Below are positions 1 to 8,956 of a DNA stretch of 64,000 bases, piece by piece. Both the position numbers and the translations under genes were made by a program. Numbering within the stretch: position 1 is the first letter of the stretch; the number at the start of each line of letters is the position of its first letter. Origin of the DNA: Streptomyces physcomitrii (GTDB lineage Bacteria > Actinomycetota > Actinomycetes > Streptomycetales > Streptomycetaceae); contig NZ_JAAWWP010000015.1 of assembly GCF_012273655.1 (NCBI RefSeq), forward strand, positions 1-64,000, in the 5' to 3' direction. Under the pieces are notes generated by a model that saw nothing but the letters and a program-made list of their open reading frames with translations, had not been told where the DNA came from and searched no databases.

Positions 1-175
1 GGTATCAACATATCTGGCGTTGACTTTTGGCACGCTGTTGAGTTCTCAAGGAACGGACACTTCCTTCGTACTCACCCCGACCATTCAGCCGAGGCTTTCC
101 TCCGGGCGTTTCCCTTCGGTGTTTCCAGACTCTATCAGTGTTTTTTCTGCTCTCTGACCAGAGGTTCTGCGGGCA
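1..175 (-). promoter_or_regulatory. 16S rRNA operon leader (5' transcribed region, rRNA gene outside window)
   Basis: Read on the minus strand, this stretch matches the leader that precedes 16S rRNA genes in Streptomyces: a TGATAGAGT promoter-like element, then the conserved CCTTGAGAACTCAACAGCGTG box and a TCAACGCCAGATATGTTGATACC-like end, recalled from known rrn leaders. The conserved box is thought to take part in rRNA antitermination and processing. A -10-like TAGAGT lies at 129-134 on the minus strand. The 16S gene would begin a short distance beyond base 1, so none of the mature rRNA is in the window. This assignment rests on sequence recognition, not alignment. Confidence 0.8.
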
Positions 176-279
176 TGCAGATACTCAAATCGGAGACGAA
201 GTCTGACGAGTTGGGACTGCCGAGAAGTGGTGGAGATCGACTTGATTGCCGCTCTGTTCCGCTCTCAGGCAGGAGTAAG

Positions 280-309
280 ACTCTACAGGCCTGCGTTCAG
301 GGCGTGCAA
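280..309 (-). promoter_or_regulatory. rrn promoter, TTGCAC-N18-TAGAGT
   Basis: On the minus strand there is a -35 TTGCAC (304-309), an 18-base spacer and a -10 TAGAGT (280-285). This is a good match to the vegetative sigma factor (HrdB) consensus, and it faces the rRNA leader. Streptomyces rRNA operons usually carry several tandem promoters; the TAGAGT at 129-134 is probably another, with a weak -35. It diverges from crr, whose start lies 78 bases away on the other strand. Confidence 0.55.
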
Positions 310-386
310 ATCGCCGGCCTGATGCGGGCGGACGACCGGCGGGTAAGTATGGGTCCGAACCGTCTTCTTCCGGAAGGCTCTGTCCC

Positions 387-836
387 ATGATCGACGTGAC
401 ATCACCGGTGACCGGGAAGGCGATCGGGCTGGCCGCGGTGCCGGACCCGGTGTTCTCCGGGTCCATGGTCGGCCCGGGCACGGCGATCGATCCCGGCCGG
501 GGCGCGACCGAGGCGGTGTCCCCGGTCGAGGGCATCGTCGTCTCGCTGCACCCGCACGCCTTCGTCGTGGTGGACGAGGGCGGCCACGGGGTTCTGACGC
601 ATCTGGGCATCGACACGGTCCAGTTGAAGGGGCAGGGTTTCGAGCTGCTGGTCTCCAAGGGGGACACGGTGCGGCGGGGGCAGCCCCTGGTCCGCTGGGA
701 CCCGGCGGCGGTGGAGGCCGGCGGCAAGTCGCCGATCTGCCCCGTCGTGGCCCTGGACGCGATGCCCGAGGCGCTGTCGGATCTGGTGGAGTCCGGCGAC
801 GTACGTGTGGGTGACAGTCTTTTCGGCTGGGTCTGA
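387..836 (+). CDS. crr: PTS glucose-type EIIA component (Crr)
   Basis: This is the soluble EIIA domain of the sugar phosphotransferase system, which takes phosphate from HPr and passes it to membrane EIIB/C permeases. At 149 aa it has normal single-domain length. The family signature THLGIDTVQLKG contains the phospho-accepting His72, and His57 in the upstream PHAF motif corresponds to the second active-site histidine. The ATG has a GGAAGG ribosome binding site about ten bases upstream. ptsI follows after 95 bases, so the two genes probably form one transcription unit for general PTS components. No membrane EII gene is adjacent, which fits a shared component serving permeases encoded elsewhere. 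Confidence 0.95.
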   Translation: MIDVTSPVTGKAIGLAAVPDPVFSGSMVGPGTAIDPGRGATEAVSPVEGIVVSLHPHAFVVVDEGGHGVLTHLGIDTVQLKGQGFELLVSKGDTVRRGQPLVRWDPAAVEAGGKSPICPVVALDAMPEALSDLVESGDVRVGDSLFGWV

Positions 837-931
837 GAGATTGCGACAGCAGCCCAGGTGCCCGGGCAGGGGTCGCCGCGTGCACAGTGCGGGGCCCCGG
901 CCCGGGCCGGCAGACAACCGGGACAGGTGAG

Positions 932-2602
932 ATGGAAGCAACGCTGCAGGGAGTCGGGGTCAGTCACGGAGTCGCGATCGGCGAGATCCGGCACATGGGC
1001 ACCGCCGTGCTCGAACCCCCTGCCAGACAGATCCGTCCCGAGGACGCCGGGCGCGAGCAGGGACGCGCGCGCAAGGCGGTACAGGCGGTGTCGGCGGATC
1101 TGCTCGCGCGGGGCAATCTGGCGGGCGGCGAGGCACAGGCCGTACTGGAGGCCCAGGCCCTGATGGCCGACGACCCGGAGCTGAAGGCCGATGTGGAGCG
1201 GCGTATCGCGGTCGGCAGTACGGCCGAGCGTGCCGTGTACGACGCCTTCGCCTCGTACCGCGCGCTGCTCGCCGGGGCCGGTGAGTACCTGGCCGGGCGG
1301 GTGGCCGATCTCGACGATGTGCGCAACCGCATCGTGGCCCGGCTGCTCGGGGTGCCCATGCCGGGGGTGCCGGACAGCGACCAGCCCTATGTGCTGATTG
1401 CCCGGGACCTCGCCCCGGCCGACACCGCGCTCCTCGACCCGGCGCTCGTGCTCGGTTTCGTGACCGAGGAGGGCGGGCCCACCAGCCACAGCGCGATCCT
1501 CGCCCGTTCGCTGGGCGTGCCCGCGGTGGTGGCGCTGCCCGGGGCGGTGGAGCTGGCCGAGGGGACGGTGGTCGCGGTGGACGGCAGTACGGGTGAGGTG
1601 TTCGTCGAGCCGACCGGGCAGGAGCGGGCGGAGATGACGCGGGCCGCCGCCGAACGCCGTGCCGCGCTCGCCGCCTCGACCGGTCCCGGTGCCACCTCGG
1701 ACGGGCACAAGGTGCCGCTGCTCGCGAACATCGGCGGCCCCGGTGAGGTGGCCGCGGCGCTGGAGGCGGGTGCCGAGGGCGTCGGGCTGTTCCGTACGGA
1801 GTTCCTCTTCCTGGAGGAGGGGAGCAGGGCGCCCTCGGAGGAGCGGCAGTTCGCGGTGTACCGGGAGGTTCTGGAGGCCTTTCCCGAGGGGCGGGTGGTG
1901 GTGCGGGTGCTGGACGCGGGCGCCGACAAGCCGCTTGCCTTCCTCTCCCCCGCCGACGAGCCGAACCCGGCGCTCGGGGTGCGCGGGCTGCGGGCGCTGC
2001 TCGACCACCCGGAGGTGCTCCGGACGCAGTTGGGCGCGCTGGCCCGGGCCGCGGAGGGGCTGCCGGTGTATCTGGAGGTGATGGCGCCCATGGTGGCGGA
2101 CCGGCGGGACGCGCGGGAGTTCGCCGCGGCCTGCCGGGAGGCGGGGCTGCACGCCAAGTTCGGGGCGATGGTGGAGATTCCGGCCGCCGCGGTGCGGGCG
2201 CGGTCGATCCTCCAGGAAGTCGAGTTCCTCTCCCTGGGCACCAACGACCTCGCGCAGTACACCTTCGCCGCGGACCGGCAGCTGGGTGCGGTCTCCCGGT
2301 TGCAGGACCCCTGGGGGCCCGCGCTGCTCGACCTGGTCGCGATGGCCGCCGAGGCGGCCCGGGCCGAGGGCAAGAGCTGCGGTGTCTGCGGGGAGGCGGC
2401 GGCGGATCCACTGCTCGCCTGTGTGCTGACCGGTCTGGGTGTCACCTCCTTGTCGATGGCGCCGTCCGCGCTGCCCTTCGTGCGCACGGCGCTGGCCAGG
2501 TTCACGCTGGCCCAGTGCGAGCGCGCGGCCTCCGCGGCCCGGGCCGCCGACAGCGCCGAGGAGGCGCGGCAGGCGGCGCGCGGGGTTCTTTCCGGGGAGT
2601 AG
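932..2602 (+). CDS. ptsI: PTS enzyme I, phosphoenolpyruvate-protein phosphotransferase
   Basis: Enzyme I autophosphorylates from PEP and transfers the phosphate to HPr, the first step of PTS sugar uptake in the cytoplasm. The 556-aa product has the N-terminal phosphohistidine domain with active His186 in EEGGPTSHSAI, followed by the PEP-binding TIM barrel (GVGLFRTEFLF) and the C-terminal CGVCGEAAADP motif carrying the catalytic cysteine. I chose the ATG at 932 because the product then begins MEATLQGVGVSHG, as other enzymes I do, with an ACAGGTGAG ribosome binding site just upstream. A longer frame opens at 887 but adds 15 residues that look untranslated. It lies downstream of crr and ends at a strong hairpin. 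Confidence 0.95.
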   Translation: MEATLQGVGVSHGVAIGEIRHMGTAVLEPPARQIRPEDAGREQGRARKAVQAVSADLLARGNLAGGEAQAVLEAQALMADDPELKADVERRIAVGSTAERAVYDAFASYRALLAGAGEYLAGRVADLDDVRNRIVARLLGVPMPGVPDSDQPYVLIARDLAPADTALLDPALVLGFVTEEGGPTSHSAILARSLGVPAVVALPGAVELAEGTVVAVDGSTGEVFVEPTGQERAEMTRAAAERRAALAASTGPGATSDGHKVPLLANIGGPGEVAAALEAGAEGVGLFRTEFLFLEEGSRAPSEERQFAVYREVLEAFPEGRVVVRVLDAGADKPLAFLSPADEPNPALGVRGLRALLDHPEVLRTQLGALARAAEGLPVYLEVMAPMVADRRDAREFAAACREAGLHAKFGAMVEIPAAAVRARSILQEVEFLSLGTNDLAQYTFAADRQLGAVSRLQDPWGPALLDLVAMAAEAARAEGKSCGVCGEAAADPLLACVLTGLGVTSLSMAPSALPFVRTALARFTLAQCERAASAARAADSAEEARQAARGVLSGE

Positions 2603-2673
2603 CGGAATCTCTTCCGGGGAGAAGTCGCCCGTCTTCTACGGGAGTTGGCGGCCGGGGATGCGGGCGTACACGC

Positions 2674-2700
2674 GCGGGGCGGCCCCGGGGGCCGCCCCGC
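2674..2700. terminator. Bidirectional hairpin terminator after ptsI
   Basis: The arms GCGGGGCGGCCCC and GGGGCCGCCCCGC form a nearly uninterrupted stem with almost no loop, located between the converging ptsI and the minus-strand hypothetical gene. No U-tract follows, as is usual in Streptomyces. Its position between convergent genes suggests it stops transcription from both sides. Confidence 0.7.
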
Positions 2701-2705
2701 CGGAT

Positions 2706-3596
2706 TCAGTTCAGATGGCCGCCCGGCGGTCGCTGGGGGCCGAGGTCCGGGGGTGTGCCGTACTCGACGCCGGATTCCGGGGCGATGAGTTCGCCGGTCT
2801 CGGCGTCGGTGCAGTAGGCGTCGAAGACCTCCGCGGCGGTGAGCGGCCGGAGCTGCTCCTCGCGCAGCCGCCAGCCGTGCACGCGGTCCGGTTCGCCGTC
2901 CTCGGTGGTGCGGACGACGAGGCCGCCGGGGCAGGAGTGGGCGAGGGCGGCGGCCAGCACCGTGGTGAACTCCAGGGCCTCGCCGGGGTCGACGGCGCGC
3001 GGCCCGCCCGGTGGCGCCGCGGCGTGCAGGGGCGCCGTGAGGCTGCCGTGCGGGGTCAGGGCGCTGCACACCAGGTGGTGGCTGCCCGGGCCCAGGGCGT
3101 CGAGCACCTGGCCGAGCAGGGCGTGGGCGCGGTCGAAGGCGCTCCGCCCGATGTCCTCGCCGCAGGCGGCGCAGTCCCCGGCGGTGGTGAGCAGGGCCGC
3201 CGCGTACTCCCAGGTGGCCTGGCGCAGGGCCTCGTCGAGGAGGTCCTCGGCGATCTCGCGCAGGGGCTGGCCCTCGTACCGTACGGCGGGGGCGCTGGTG
3301 GCGAGTTCGGCGGTGAAGCGGGCGCGGCTGCCCGGGGTGTCGGGTTCCAGGCCGGAGGCGGCGCAGAACTCGGCGTACTCGCCGGGGTCGAAGAGGGCGA
3401 GGGTGGTCTGGCGGCCCCGCGCCCTGCGGTCGGTGAGCAGGGTCTGGAGGTGCTGGAGATAGCGCTCGTGGTCGTCGAAGGTGAAGCTGCGGTAGCGGCG
3501 CATGGCGGCGAAGTCCCGCGCGTCGGTGAGCAGTCCGACGGTGCCGGCGATCTCGCGGCGCAGGACGTGGTGGGTCCCGCTGGTGGCGCTGGTCAT
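2706..3596 (-). CDS. Conserved hypothetical protein, 296 aa
   Basis: I do not recognise a family. The product is a soluble, Glu/Ala-rich protein without signal peptide or membrane segment. Residues near 150-160 include CAACGEDIGR, a CxxC pair that could bind metal but lacks a matching second pair nearby. The ATG at 3596 is favoured over the longer frame (3650) because GGGGGAC sits just upstream. It ends at the shared hairpin with ptsI and is transcribed towards it. The next gene upstream in the same direction is acetoacetyl-CoA synthetase on the far side; the 96-base gap makes co-transcription possible but not evident. Real coding is supported by codon bias and start signal only. Confidence 0.75.
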   Translation of the reverse strand: MTSATSGTHHVLRREIAGTVGLLTDARDFAAMRRYRSFTFDDHERYLQHLQTLLTDRRARGRQTTLALFDPGEYAEFCAASGLEPDTPGSRARFTAELATSAPAVRYEGQPLREIAEDLLDEALRQATWEYAAALLTTAGDCAACGEDIGRSAFDRAHALLGQVLDALGPGSHHLVCSALTPHGSLTAPLHAAAPPGGPRAVDPGEALEFTTVLAAALAHSCPGGLVVRTTEDGEPDRVHGWRLREEQLRPLTAAEVFDAYCTDAETGELIAPESGVEYGTPPDLGPQRPPGGHLN

Positions 3597-3692
3597 GTGT
3601 CCCCCTGTGTGCACGGTTGATCGGTACTCACTCACCGTAGGCAGGGGCACTGACAGCGGGTCCGGACACCGGTCCCGCGCCGCGGTCGACGG

Positions 3693-5666
3693 TCAGTCCT
3701 GGGCGCGCTCGCGGGCCAGGTCCTCGTAGAAGGCGAGGAGTTCGACGTTGTCCACCGAGCCGGGGTTGACCGCCTTGGTGAGCGGGGTGCCCTGGAGGAG
3801 GCGCTTGACCGGGACTTCGAGGCGCTTGCCGGTCAGGGTGTGCGGGACGGCGGCGACCTCGATGACCTCGTCGGGGACGTGCCGCGGGGAGAGCTGTTCG
3901 CGGATGACCTGCTTGATGCGGCCGAGCAGGGCCTCGTCGAGCCGGGCGCCGGGGGCGAGGTGGACGAAGAGCGGCATCCAGTAGCCGCCGTCGGGCTGTT
4001 CGATGCCGAGGACGAGGGATTCGCGGATCTCGGGGAGGCGTTCGACGGCCTCGTAGATGTCGGCGGAGCCCATTCGTACGCCCTGGCGGTTGAGGGTGGA
4101 GTCGGAGCGGCCGTGGATGACGACGGAGCCGCGGGAGGTGACGGTGATCCAGTCGCCGTGGCGCCAGACGCCGGGGTAGGTGTCGAAGTAGCTGTCGTGG
4201 TAGCGGGTGCCGTCCGGGTCGTTCCAGAAGTGCAGCGGCATGGAGGGCATCGGGTTGGTGACCACGAGTTCGCCGACCTCGTCGGTGAGCGGCTTGCCCT
4301 CGGGGTCCCAGGACTGGAGGTCGGTGCCGAGGCCGGGGGCCTGGAGTTCGCCGATGTGCACGGGCAGGGTGGGCACGCCGCCCGCGAAGCAGGAGCAGAC
4401 GTCGGTGCCGCCGCTGACCGAGGCGGTCCACAGGTCCTCGCGGACCTCCTCGTGCAGCCAGCGGAAGCCGTCGGGCGGCAGCGGGGAGCCGGTGGTGGCG
4501 ACGCAGCGGACCCGGGAGAGGTCGAAGTCGCGGCCGGGGTGGACCTCGGCCTTGCGGCAGGCCATCACATAGGCGGCGGAGGTGCCGAAGAGGGTGGCCT
4601 CGGTGCGCTCGGCGATGCGCCACTGGGCGCCGGTGTCGGGGTACCCGGGGCTGCCGTCGTACAGCACGAGGGTGGTGCCCGCGAGGAGGCCGGAGACGAG
4701 GAAGTTCCACATCATCCAGCCGGTGGAGGTGTACCAGAAGAAGCGGTCGCCGGGGCCGAGGTCGCAGTGCAGGCCGAGCTGCTTGAGGTGCTCGATCAGG
4801 ATGCCGCCCTGGGACTGCACGATGGCCTTGGGCAGGCCGGTGGTGCCGGAGGAGTACAGCACCCACAGCGGGTGGTCGAAGGGCACCGGCTCGAAGACGG
4901 GTTCGGTGTCGGCGGCGGTGAGGCCGGCCCAGTCGAGGGTGCCCTCGGGGGCCTCGGTGCCGAGCAGCGGGATGTGCACCACGGCGCGCAGGGTGGGGAG
5001 TTCGGCGCGCAGTTCGGCGACGGTCTCCCGGCGGTCGTGCTCCTTGCCGCCGTAGCGGTAGCCGTCGACGGCGAACAGGACCACGGGCTCGACCTGCTGG
5101 AAGCGGTCCAGGACGCTGCGGGCGCCGAAGTCGGGGGCGCAGGAGGTCCACACCGCGCCGACGGCCGCGGTGGCGAGGAAGGCGACCACGGCCTGCGGGA
5201 TGTTCGGGAGGTAGCCGCTGACCCGGTCCCCGGGGCGGACGCCGAGGGCGCGGAGCTCGGCGCCGAGCGAGCCGACCTGGCGGCGCAGCTCGGACCAGCT
5301 GACGGGCACCGGCTGCTGCGACTCGTCCACCGCGAGCAGCGCGGGCTCCTCGCCGCGCGAGTCGGCGGCGCGCAGGGCGTGTTCGGCGTAGTTCAGGCGG
5401 CCGCCGGTGAACCACTGGGCGCCGGGCATCGCGCGCTCGCCGAGGACCTGGGTGTACGGGGTGGTGAACCGGACGTCGAACCACTCGACGACCGCCCCCC
5501 AGAAGGTGTCCAGGTGCTCGACGGACCAGCGGTGCAGGGCCGGGTAGCCGCCGTCGGCGGGCGCGCCGTGGTGCTCGGCGGCCCAGGCCTGGAACCGGGT
5601 GATCTGGGCGCTGTCGATGAATTCCTGGCTCGGGTTCCAGAGCGGCGCGGGCTGCGCTGCGGACAT
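3693..5666 (-). CDS. Acetoacetate-CoA ligase (acetoacetyl-CoA synthetase)
   Basis: This enzyme activates acetoacetate with ATP and CoA to acetoacetyl-CoA, linking ketone-body or short-chain acid use to acyl-CoA metabolism. The 657-aa length and the opening WNPSQEFIDSAQITRF (ACAS N-terminal domain) match the family. The AMP-forming signature VLYSSGTTGLPKAIVQSQGG is intact, as are HGRSDSTLNRQGVRMGS and the C-terminal lysine motif TLTGKRLEVPVKRLLQG. It reads on from the ATG at 5666; longer frames upstream are read-through of GC-biased sequence. The gene stands alone, divergent from the GH31 gene. Plain acetyl- or propionyl-CoA synthetase is less likely given the ISQ-type C-terminus and the LDW/TLRAV insert typical of acetoacetate ligases. 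Confidence 0.9.
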   Translation of the reverse strand: MSAAQPAPLWNPSQEFIDSAQITRFQAWAAEHHGAPADGGYPALHRWSVEHLDTFWGAVVEWFDVRFTTPYTQVLGERAMPGAQWFTGGRLNYAEHALRAADSRGEEPALLAVDESQQPVPVSWSELRRQVGSLGAELRALGVRPGDRVSGYLPNIPQAVVAFLATAAVGAVWTSCAPDFGARSVLDRFQQVEPVVLFAVDGYRYGGKEHDRRETVAELRAELPTLRAVVHIPLLGTEAPEGTLDWAGLTAADTEPVFEPVPFDHPLWVLYSSGTTGLPKAIVQSQGGILIEHLKQLGLHCDLGPGDRFFWYTSTGWMMWNFLVSGLLAGTTLVLYDGSPGYPDTGAQWRIAERTEATLFGTSAAYVMACRKAEVHPGRDFDLSRVRCVATTGSPLPPDGFRWLHEEVREDLWTASVSGGTDVCSCFAGGVPTLPVHIGELQAPGLGTDLQSWDPEGKPLTDEVGELVVTNPMPSMPLHFWNDPDGTRYHDSYFDTYPGVWRHGDWITVTSRGSVVIHGRSDSTLNRQGVRMGSADIYEAVERLPEIRESLVLGIEQPDGGYWMPLFVHLAPGARLDEALLGRIKQVIREQLSPRHVPDEVIEVAAVPHTLTGKRLEVPVKRLLQGTPLTKAVNPGSVDNVELLAFYEDLARERAQD

Positions 5667-5963
5667 GGTGCGGCTCCCGTTGTCTACGCGTCGTGGGCGT
5701 CCGCGCGCGGGCGCGGTGTGCGCGCGACGCGGCGGCGGGCCGCTTCCCGGGTTCCGGCCGGGGGTGCGCCGGGCACGCCGGACGCGGCACCCGGCCCGAT
5801 CCGCGGGGAGAGGCCCACGTGGACGATGCCATGTGCGCGGGCCGGGCACCAGAGCAGCTCGCGGGCGGCCGGTGGGCTCCGGCGGCAGCGGGTGGCGGTA
5901 CGCATGGTGAACGGCGATTGAACAGCTCACGCCCGGGGCCGTGTCGATGGCAGGGTGATCACC

Positions 5964-8312
5964 ATGAACGGTCGCGACCTGGTGCGTTCGGCGAAGGCGG
6001 TGGGTGCCCTGGGGGCTGCCCAGGGGATGCGTGCCGTGCGTGCCGCATGGCGCAACCGGCGGGCGGACGCGGCCGCGCTGCCCTCCCGCGCGGGTGAGCG
6101 GGCCCGGGTGCCGGGACTGCTCACCGGGGCCGAGCCGGGGCCCGGCGGGGGTGTGCTGCGCTTCGAGCGGGCCGAGCTGCGGATCACGGTGACCACCGGC
6201 GGTGCCGTCTTCTGGGGCTGGGACGGCGCGGGCCCCGAGCCCTCGTACGCGCTGGCCGGTGCGCCGCCCCCGCCGGATCCGCGGGCCCGCCTGGAGCCGG
6301 ACAAGGAGGGCGGCTGGCGGGTGGTCTCGGAGCGGGCCACGGTCGCCGTCTCGCGGCACGGGGCCGTGCAGGTGCGGACGCCCGGCGGGGTGGTGCTGCG
6401 GCACGATCTGCCGCCGCGGTGGTGGGAGGTGGCCCCGGGTGAGCCGGCGCGGTGGGTGCAGCGCACCGAACTGCCCGCGGACGCGCGGTTCTTCGGGCTC
6501 GGCGGGCGGTCCTCGGGGCCCCGGCTGCGGGCCGGTGCGTACCGGCTGTGGAACACCGATCCCGGGGGCTCCTTCGGCACCGGCGACGATCCGCTCTCGC
6601 TGACCATGCCGGTGCTGATGGTGGTGGCGGACGCCGGTACCCACCTGGTCTTCCACGACTCCTCCTGGGACGGCTCGGTGAGCCTGCGGGAGGGCGAGGA
6701 GGGGGCGGGTTCGGGCCACGACAGGGCGGCGGGCAGCGAGCTGCGGATGGACGGCGGCCCGCTGCGCTGCTGGGTGCTGGTCGGGGCCCCGGCGCGGATC
6801 CTCGGCACCTGGACCGCGCTGACCGGGAAGCCCGCCGTACCGCCGTCCTGGGCGCTCGGCCACCACCACGCGCGCTGGGGCTTCGGCAGCGAGGAGGAGG
6901 TGCGGCGGGTGGCCGAGGGGTACCGGGAGCACGGTCTCGCCCTCGACGCGCTGCATCTGGACATCGACCACCTCGACGCCCACCGGGTGTTCACGGTGGA
7001 CACCGAGCGCTTCCCCAAGCTGCCCCAGCTCGCCGCCGAACTGCTCGGCGAGGGGGTGCGCCTGGTCTCGATCGTCGATCCCGGGGTACGGGCGGATCCG
7101 GCCGAGGAGGTCTACGCGAGCGGCTCGGCGGCCGGGGTCTTCGTCCGCGACGCCCGGGGTCGGGAGGTGCGCGGAGTCGTCTGGCCGGGCGAGACGCGGT
7201 ACCCGGACTTCACCGACCCGCGGGTGCGCGAGTGGTGGGGCGCGCGCTACGAGGAGCGCCTCGGCCGCGGCTTCGCCGGTTTCTGGCACGACATGAACGA
7301 GCCGGTCTCCTTCGCCGCCTTCGGCGAGGCGACGCTGCCGCGCTCGGCCCGGCACGCGCTCGACGGCCGGGGCGGGGACCACCGCGAGGCCCACAACCTC
7401 TACGCGCTGTGCATGGCCCGCGCCGCCTACGAGGGCCTTCGCGCCCTGCGCCCCGGGGAGCGGCCCTTCCTCTTCTCCCGCTCCGGCTGGGCGGGCCTGC
7501 AGCGCTACGGGGGCACCTGGTCCGGCGATGTGGCCACCGGCTGGGAGGGGCTGCGGGCCTCGCTCTCGCTGGTCCTCGGGCTCGGCCTGTGCGGGGTGCC
7601 GTACTCCGGTCCCGATGTGGGCGGCTTCGACGGGCACCCCTCGCCCGAGCTGTATCTGCGGTGGTTCCAGCTGGGGGCGTATCTGCCGCTGTTCCGCACC
7701 CACTCGGCGCTGACGGCCGGGCGCCGGGAGCCCTGGGAGTTCGGCGCGGAGGTGCTCGGGCACGCGCGCGAGCTGCTGGCCGAACGCCGCAGGCTGCGGC
7801 CGTACTTCATGACCCTCGCCCAGCTCGCCCACCGGGCCGGGGCGCCCTATGTGCGTCCGCTGTGGTGGTCCGCCCCCGAGGACCGGGCGCTGCGCGACTG
7901 CGAGGACGCCTTCCTGCTCGGCGACGCGCTCGTGGTCGCGCCGGTGCTCCAGGAGGGCGCCCGGCGGCTGCGGGTGCGGCTGCCGCGCGGGCGCTGGTAC
8001 GACACGGCGACCGGCCGCTGCCATCGGGGCCCCGCGGGAATCGAGGTCGAGGCGCCGCTGTCGCGGATCCCGGTGTTCGCGCGGGCCGGGGCGGTGATAC
8101 CCGTGCTCGGCCCCGACGGCGGGACGGCGCTGGAGGTCTGGGCGCCGGGCGAGGGGCGTTCGGGCAGCGGCCTGCTCGTGCCGGACACCGGGGACGGCTG
8201 GGCGGAGCCGCCGGTGGAGCGCTTCACCTCGCGGCAGCGGGACGGGCGGGTGACGGTGACCCGGGACAGCGGCGAGGACCCCGGGTATCCGGTGCTGGTA
8301 CGGGGGCTCTGA
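5964..8312 (+). CDS. GH31 family glycoside hydrolase (alpha-glucosidase-like)
   Basis: Family 31 enzymes release terminal alpha-linked sugars with retention. The 782-aa protein shows an N-terminal beta domain, then the catalytic barrel. The nucleophile is Asp443 in GFWHDMNEP and the acid/base is Asp522 in TWSGDVATGW. The HHHARWGF and DIDHLDAHRVFTVD segments are typical of alpha-glucosidases. There is no signal peptide, so it probably acts on intracellular oligosaccharides. The ATG at 5964 follows AGGGTGATCACC; a GTG nine bases earlier is possible. It ends in a perfect hairpin. The substrate cannot be fixed from sequence; alpha-xylosidase is an alternative within the family. Confidence 0.92.
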   Translation: MNGRDLVRSAKAVGALGAAQGMRAVRAAWRNRRADAAALPSRAGERARVPGLLTGAEPGPGGGVLRFERAELRITVTTGGAVFWGWDGAGPEPSYALAGAPPPPDPRARLEPDKEGGWRVVSERATVAVSRHGAVQVRTPGGVVLRHDLPPRWWEVAPGEPARWVQRTELPADARFFGLGGRSSGPRLRAGAYRLWNTDPGGSFGTGDDPLSLTMPVLMVVADAGTHLVFHDSSWDGSVSLREGEEGAGSGHDRAAGSELRMDGGPLRCWVLVGAPARILGTWTALTGKPAVPPSWALGHHHARWGFGSEEEVRRVAEGYREHGLALDALHLDIDHLDAHRVFTVDTERFPKLPQLAAELLGEGVRLVSIVDPGVRADPAEEVYASGSAAGVFVRDARGREVRGVVWPGETRYPDFTDPRVREWWGARYEERLGRGFAGFWHDMNEPVSFAAFGEATLPRSARHALDGRGGDHREAHNLYALCMARAAYEGLRALRPGERPFLFSRSGWAGLQRYGGTWSGDVATGWEGLRASLSLVLGLGLCGVPYSGPDVGGFDGHPSPELYLRWFQLGAYLPLFRTHSALTAGRREPWEFGAEVLGHARELLAERRRLRPYFMTLAQLAHRAGAPYVRPLWWSAPEDRALRDCEDAFLLGDALVVAPVLQEGARRLRVRLPRGRWYDTATGRCHRGPAGIEVEAPLSRIPVFARAGAVIPVLGPDGGTALEVWAPGEGRSGSGLLVPDTGDGWAEPPVERFTSRQRDGRVTVTRDSGEDPGYPVLVRGL

Positions 8313-8313
8313 G

Positions 8314-8350
8314 GCCCGGCGCCCCGGTCCGTCCGGGGCGGGCGCCGGGC
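8314..8350. terminator. Hairpin terminator between GH31 and Nudix genes
   Basis: A perfect 11-bp inverted repeat, GCCCGGCGCCC (8314-8324) and GGGCGCCGGGC (8340-8350), with a 15-base loop lies exactly between two convergent genes. Its right arm abuts the stop codon of the Nudix gene, so it can serve both strands. Confidence 0.8.
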
Positions 8351-8908
8351 TCAGCCGTAGCGGCCCTCGAACCAGGCGCGGGCGGCCAGCGTGTGCAGCG
8401 GGAAGCCGAGTTCCTGCGGGCGCCGCAGCAGCCCGCGGCCCTCGGTCTCCTCGGTGGCGTCGAAGTGGGTGAGCGCTCCGGCGGGCCGCGGCGGGAGGAG
8501 GCCGAAGAGGAGCAGGTGCCCGTCGGCCGCGCTCATCACGTCGGCGAGGCGCACATCGCGGGCCGCGGCGTCGATGCCCGTCTCCTCGCGCAGTTCGCGC
8601 ACCACGGCGAGCCGCCAGTCCTCGCGGTGGTCGACATAGCCGCCGGGCAGCGCGGTGGTGCCGCGGGCGGGCGCGATGGCGCGGGTGATGACGACCAGTC
8701 CGGTGCCCCGGGTGTCGTAGGCGGGCTGGAGGGCCACGGCCACCGGCAGCGGATTGCCGTAGACGGTGGTGCGGCAGGCGGCGCAGGTGCGGGGCCAGCC
8801 GGATGTCCCGTGCGGGTAGGGCGTCCCGCAGCCGGAGCAGTGCGAGTACGGCACGGGGGTGATGGTTCGGTCCTCGGATACGGGCACGCGCGGACTGTAT
8901 CCGATCAC
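8351..8908 (-). CDS. Nudix hydrolase with N-terminal zinc ribbon
   Basis: Nudix enzymes cleave nucleoside diphosphates linked to another group. The Nudix box is complete: GYVDHREDWRLAVVRELREE followed by TGI fits Gx5Ex7REUxEExGU. Before it, HCSGCG and TCAACR form a four-cysteine zinc ribbon like that of NADH pyrophosphatases and related ADP-ribose or NADH hydrolases. The NudC SQPWPFPxS motif after the box is not present, so NAD(H) specificity is not supported. The product is 185 aa from a GTG start that has GGAAG about a dozen bases upstream. A GTG nine codons later is an alternative start. Confidence 0.9.
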   Translation of the reverse strand: MIGYSPRVPVSEDRTITPVPYSHCSGCGTPYPHGTSGWPRTCAACRTTVYGNPLPVAVALQPAYDTRGTGLVVITRAIAPARGTTALPGGYVDHREDWRLAVVRELREETGIDAAARDVRLADVMSAADGHLLLFGLLPPRPAGALTHFDATEETEGRGLLRRPQELGFPLHTLAARAWFEGRYG

Positions 8909-8956
8909 CCGTCGGGCGTCTTCCGCCGAGGTCCGCGGCGGGTGGAGGCTGGGGCC

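Noticed and set aside
175..390. A 71-aa frame upstream of crr
   Set aside because: It runs through the divergent rrn promoter region, has no recognisable content and overlaps the crr ribosome binding site and start.
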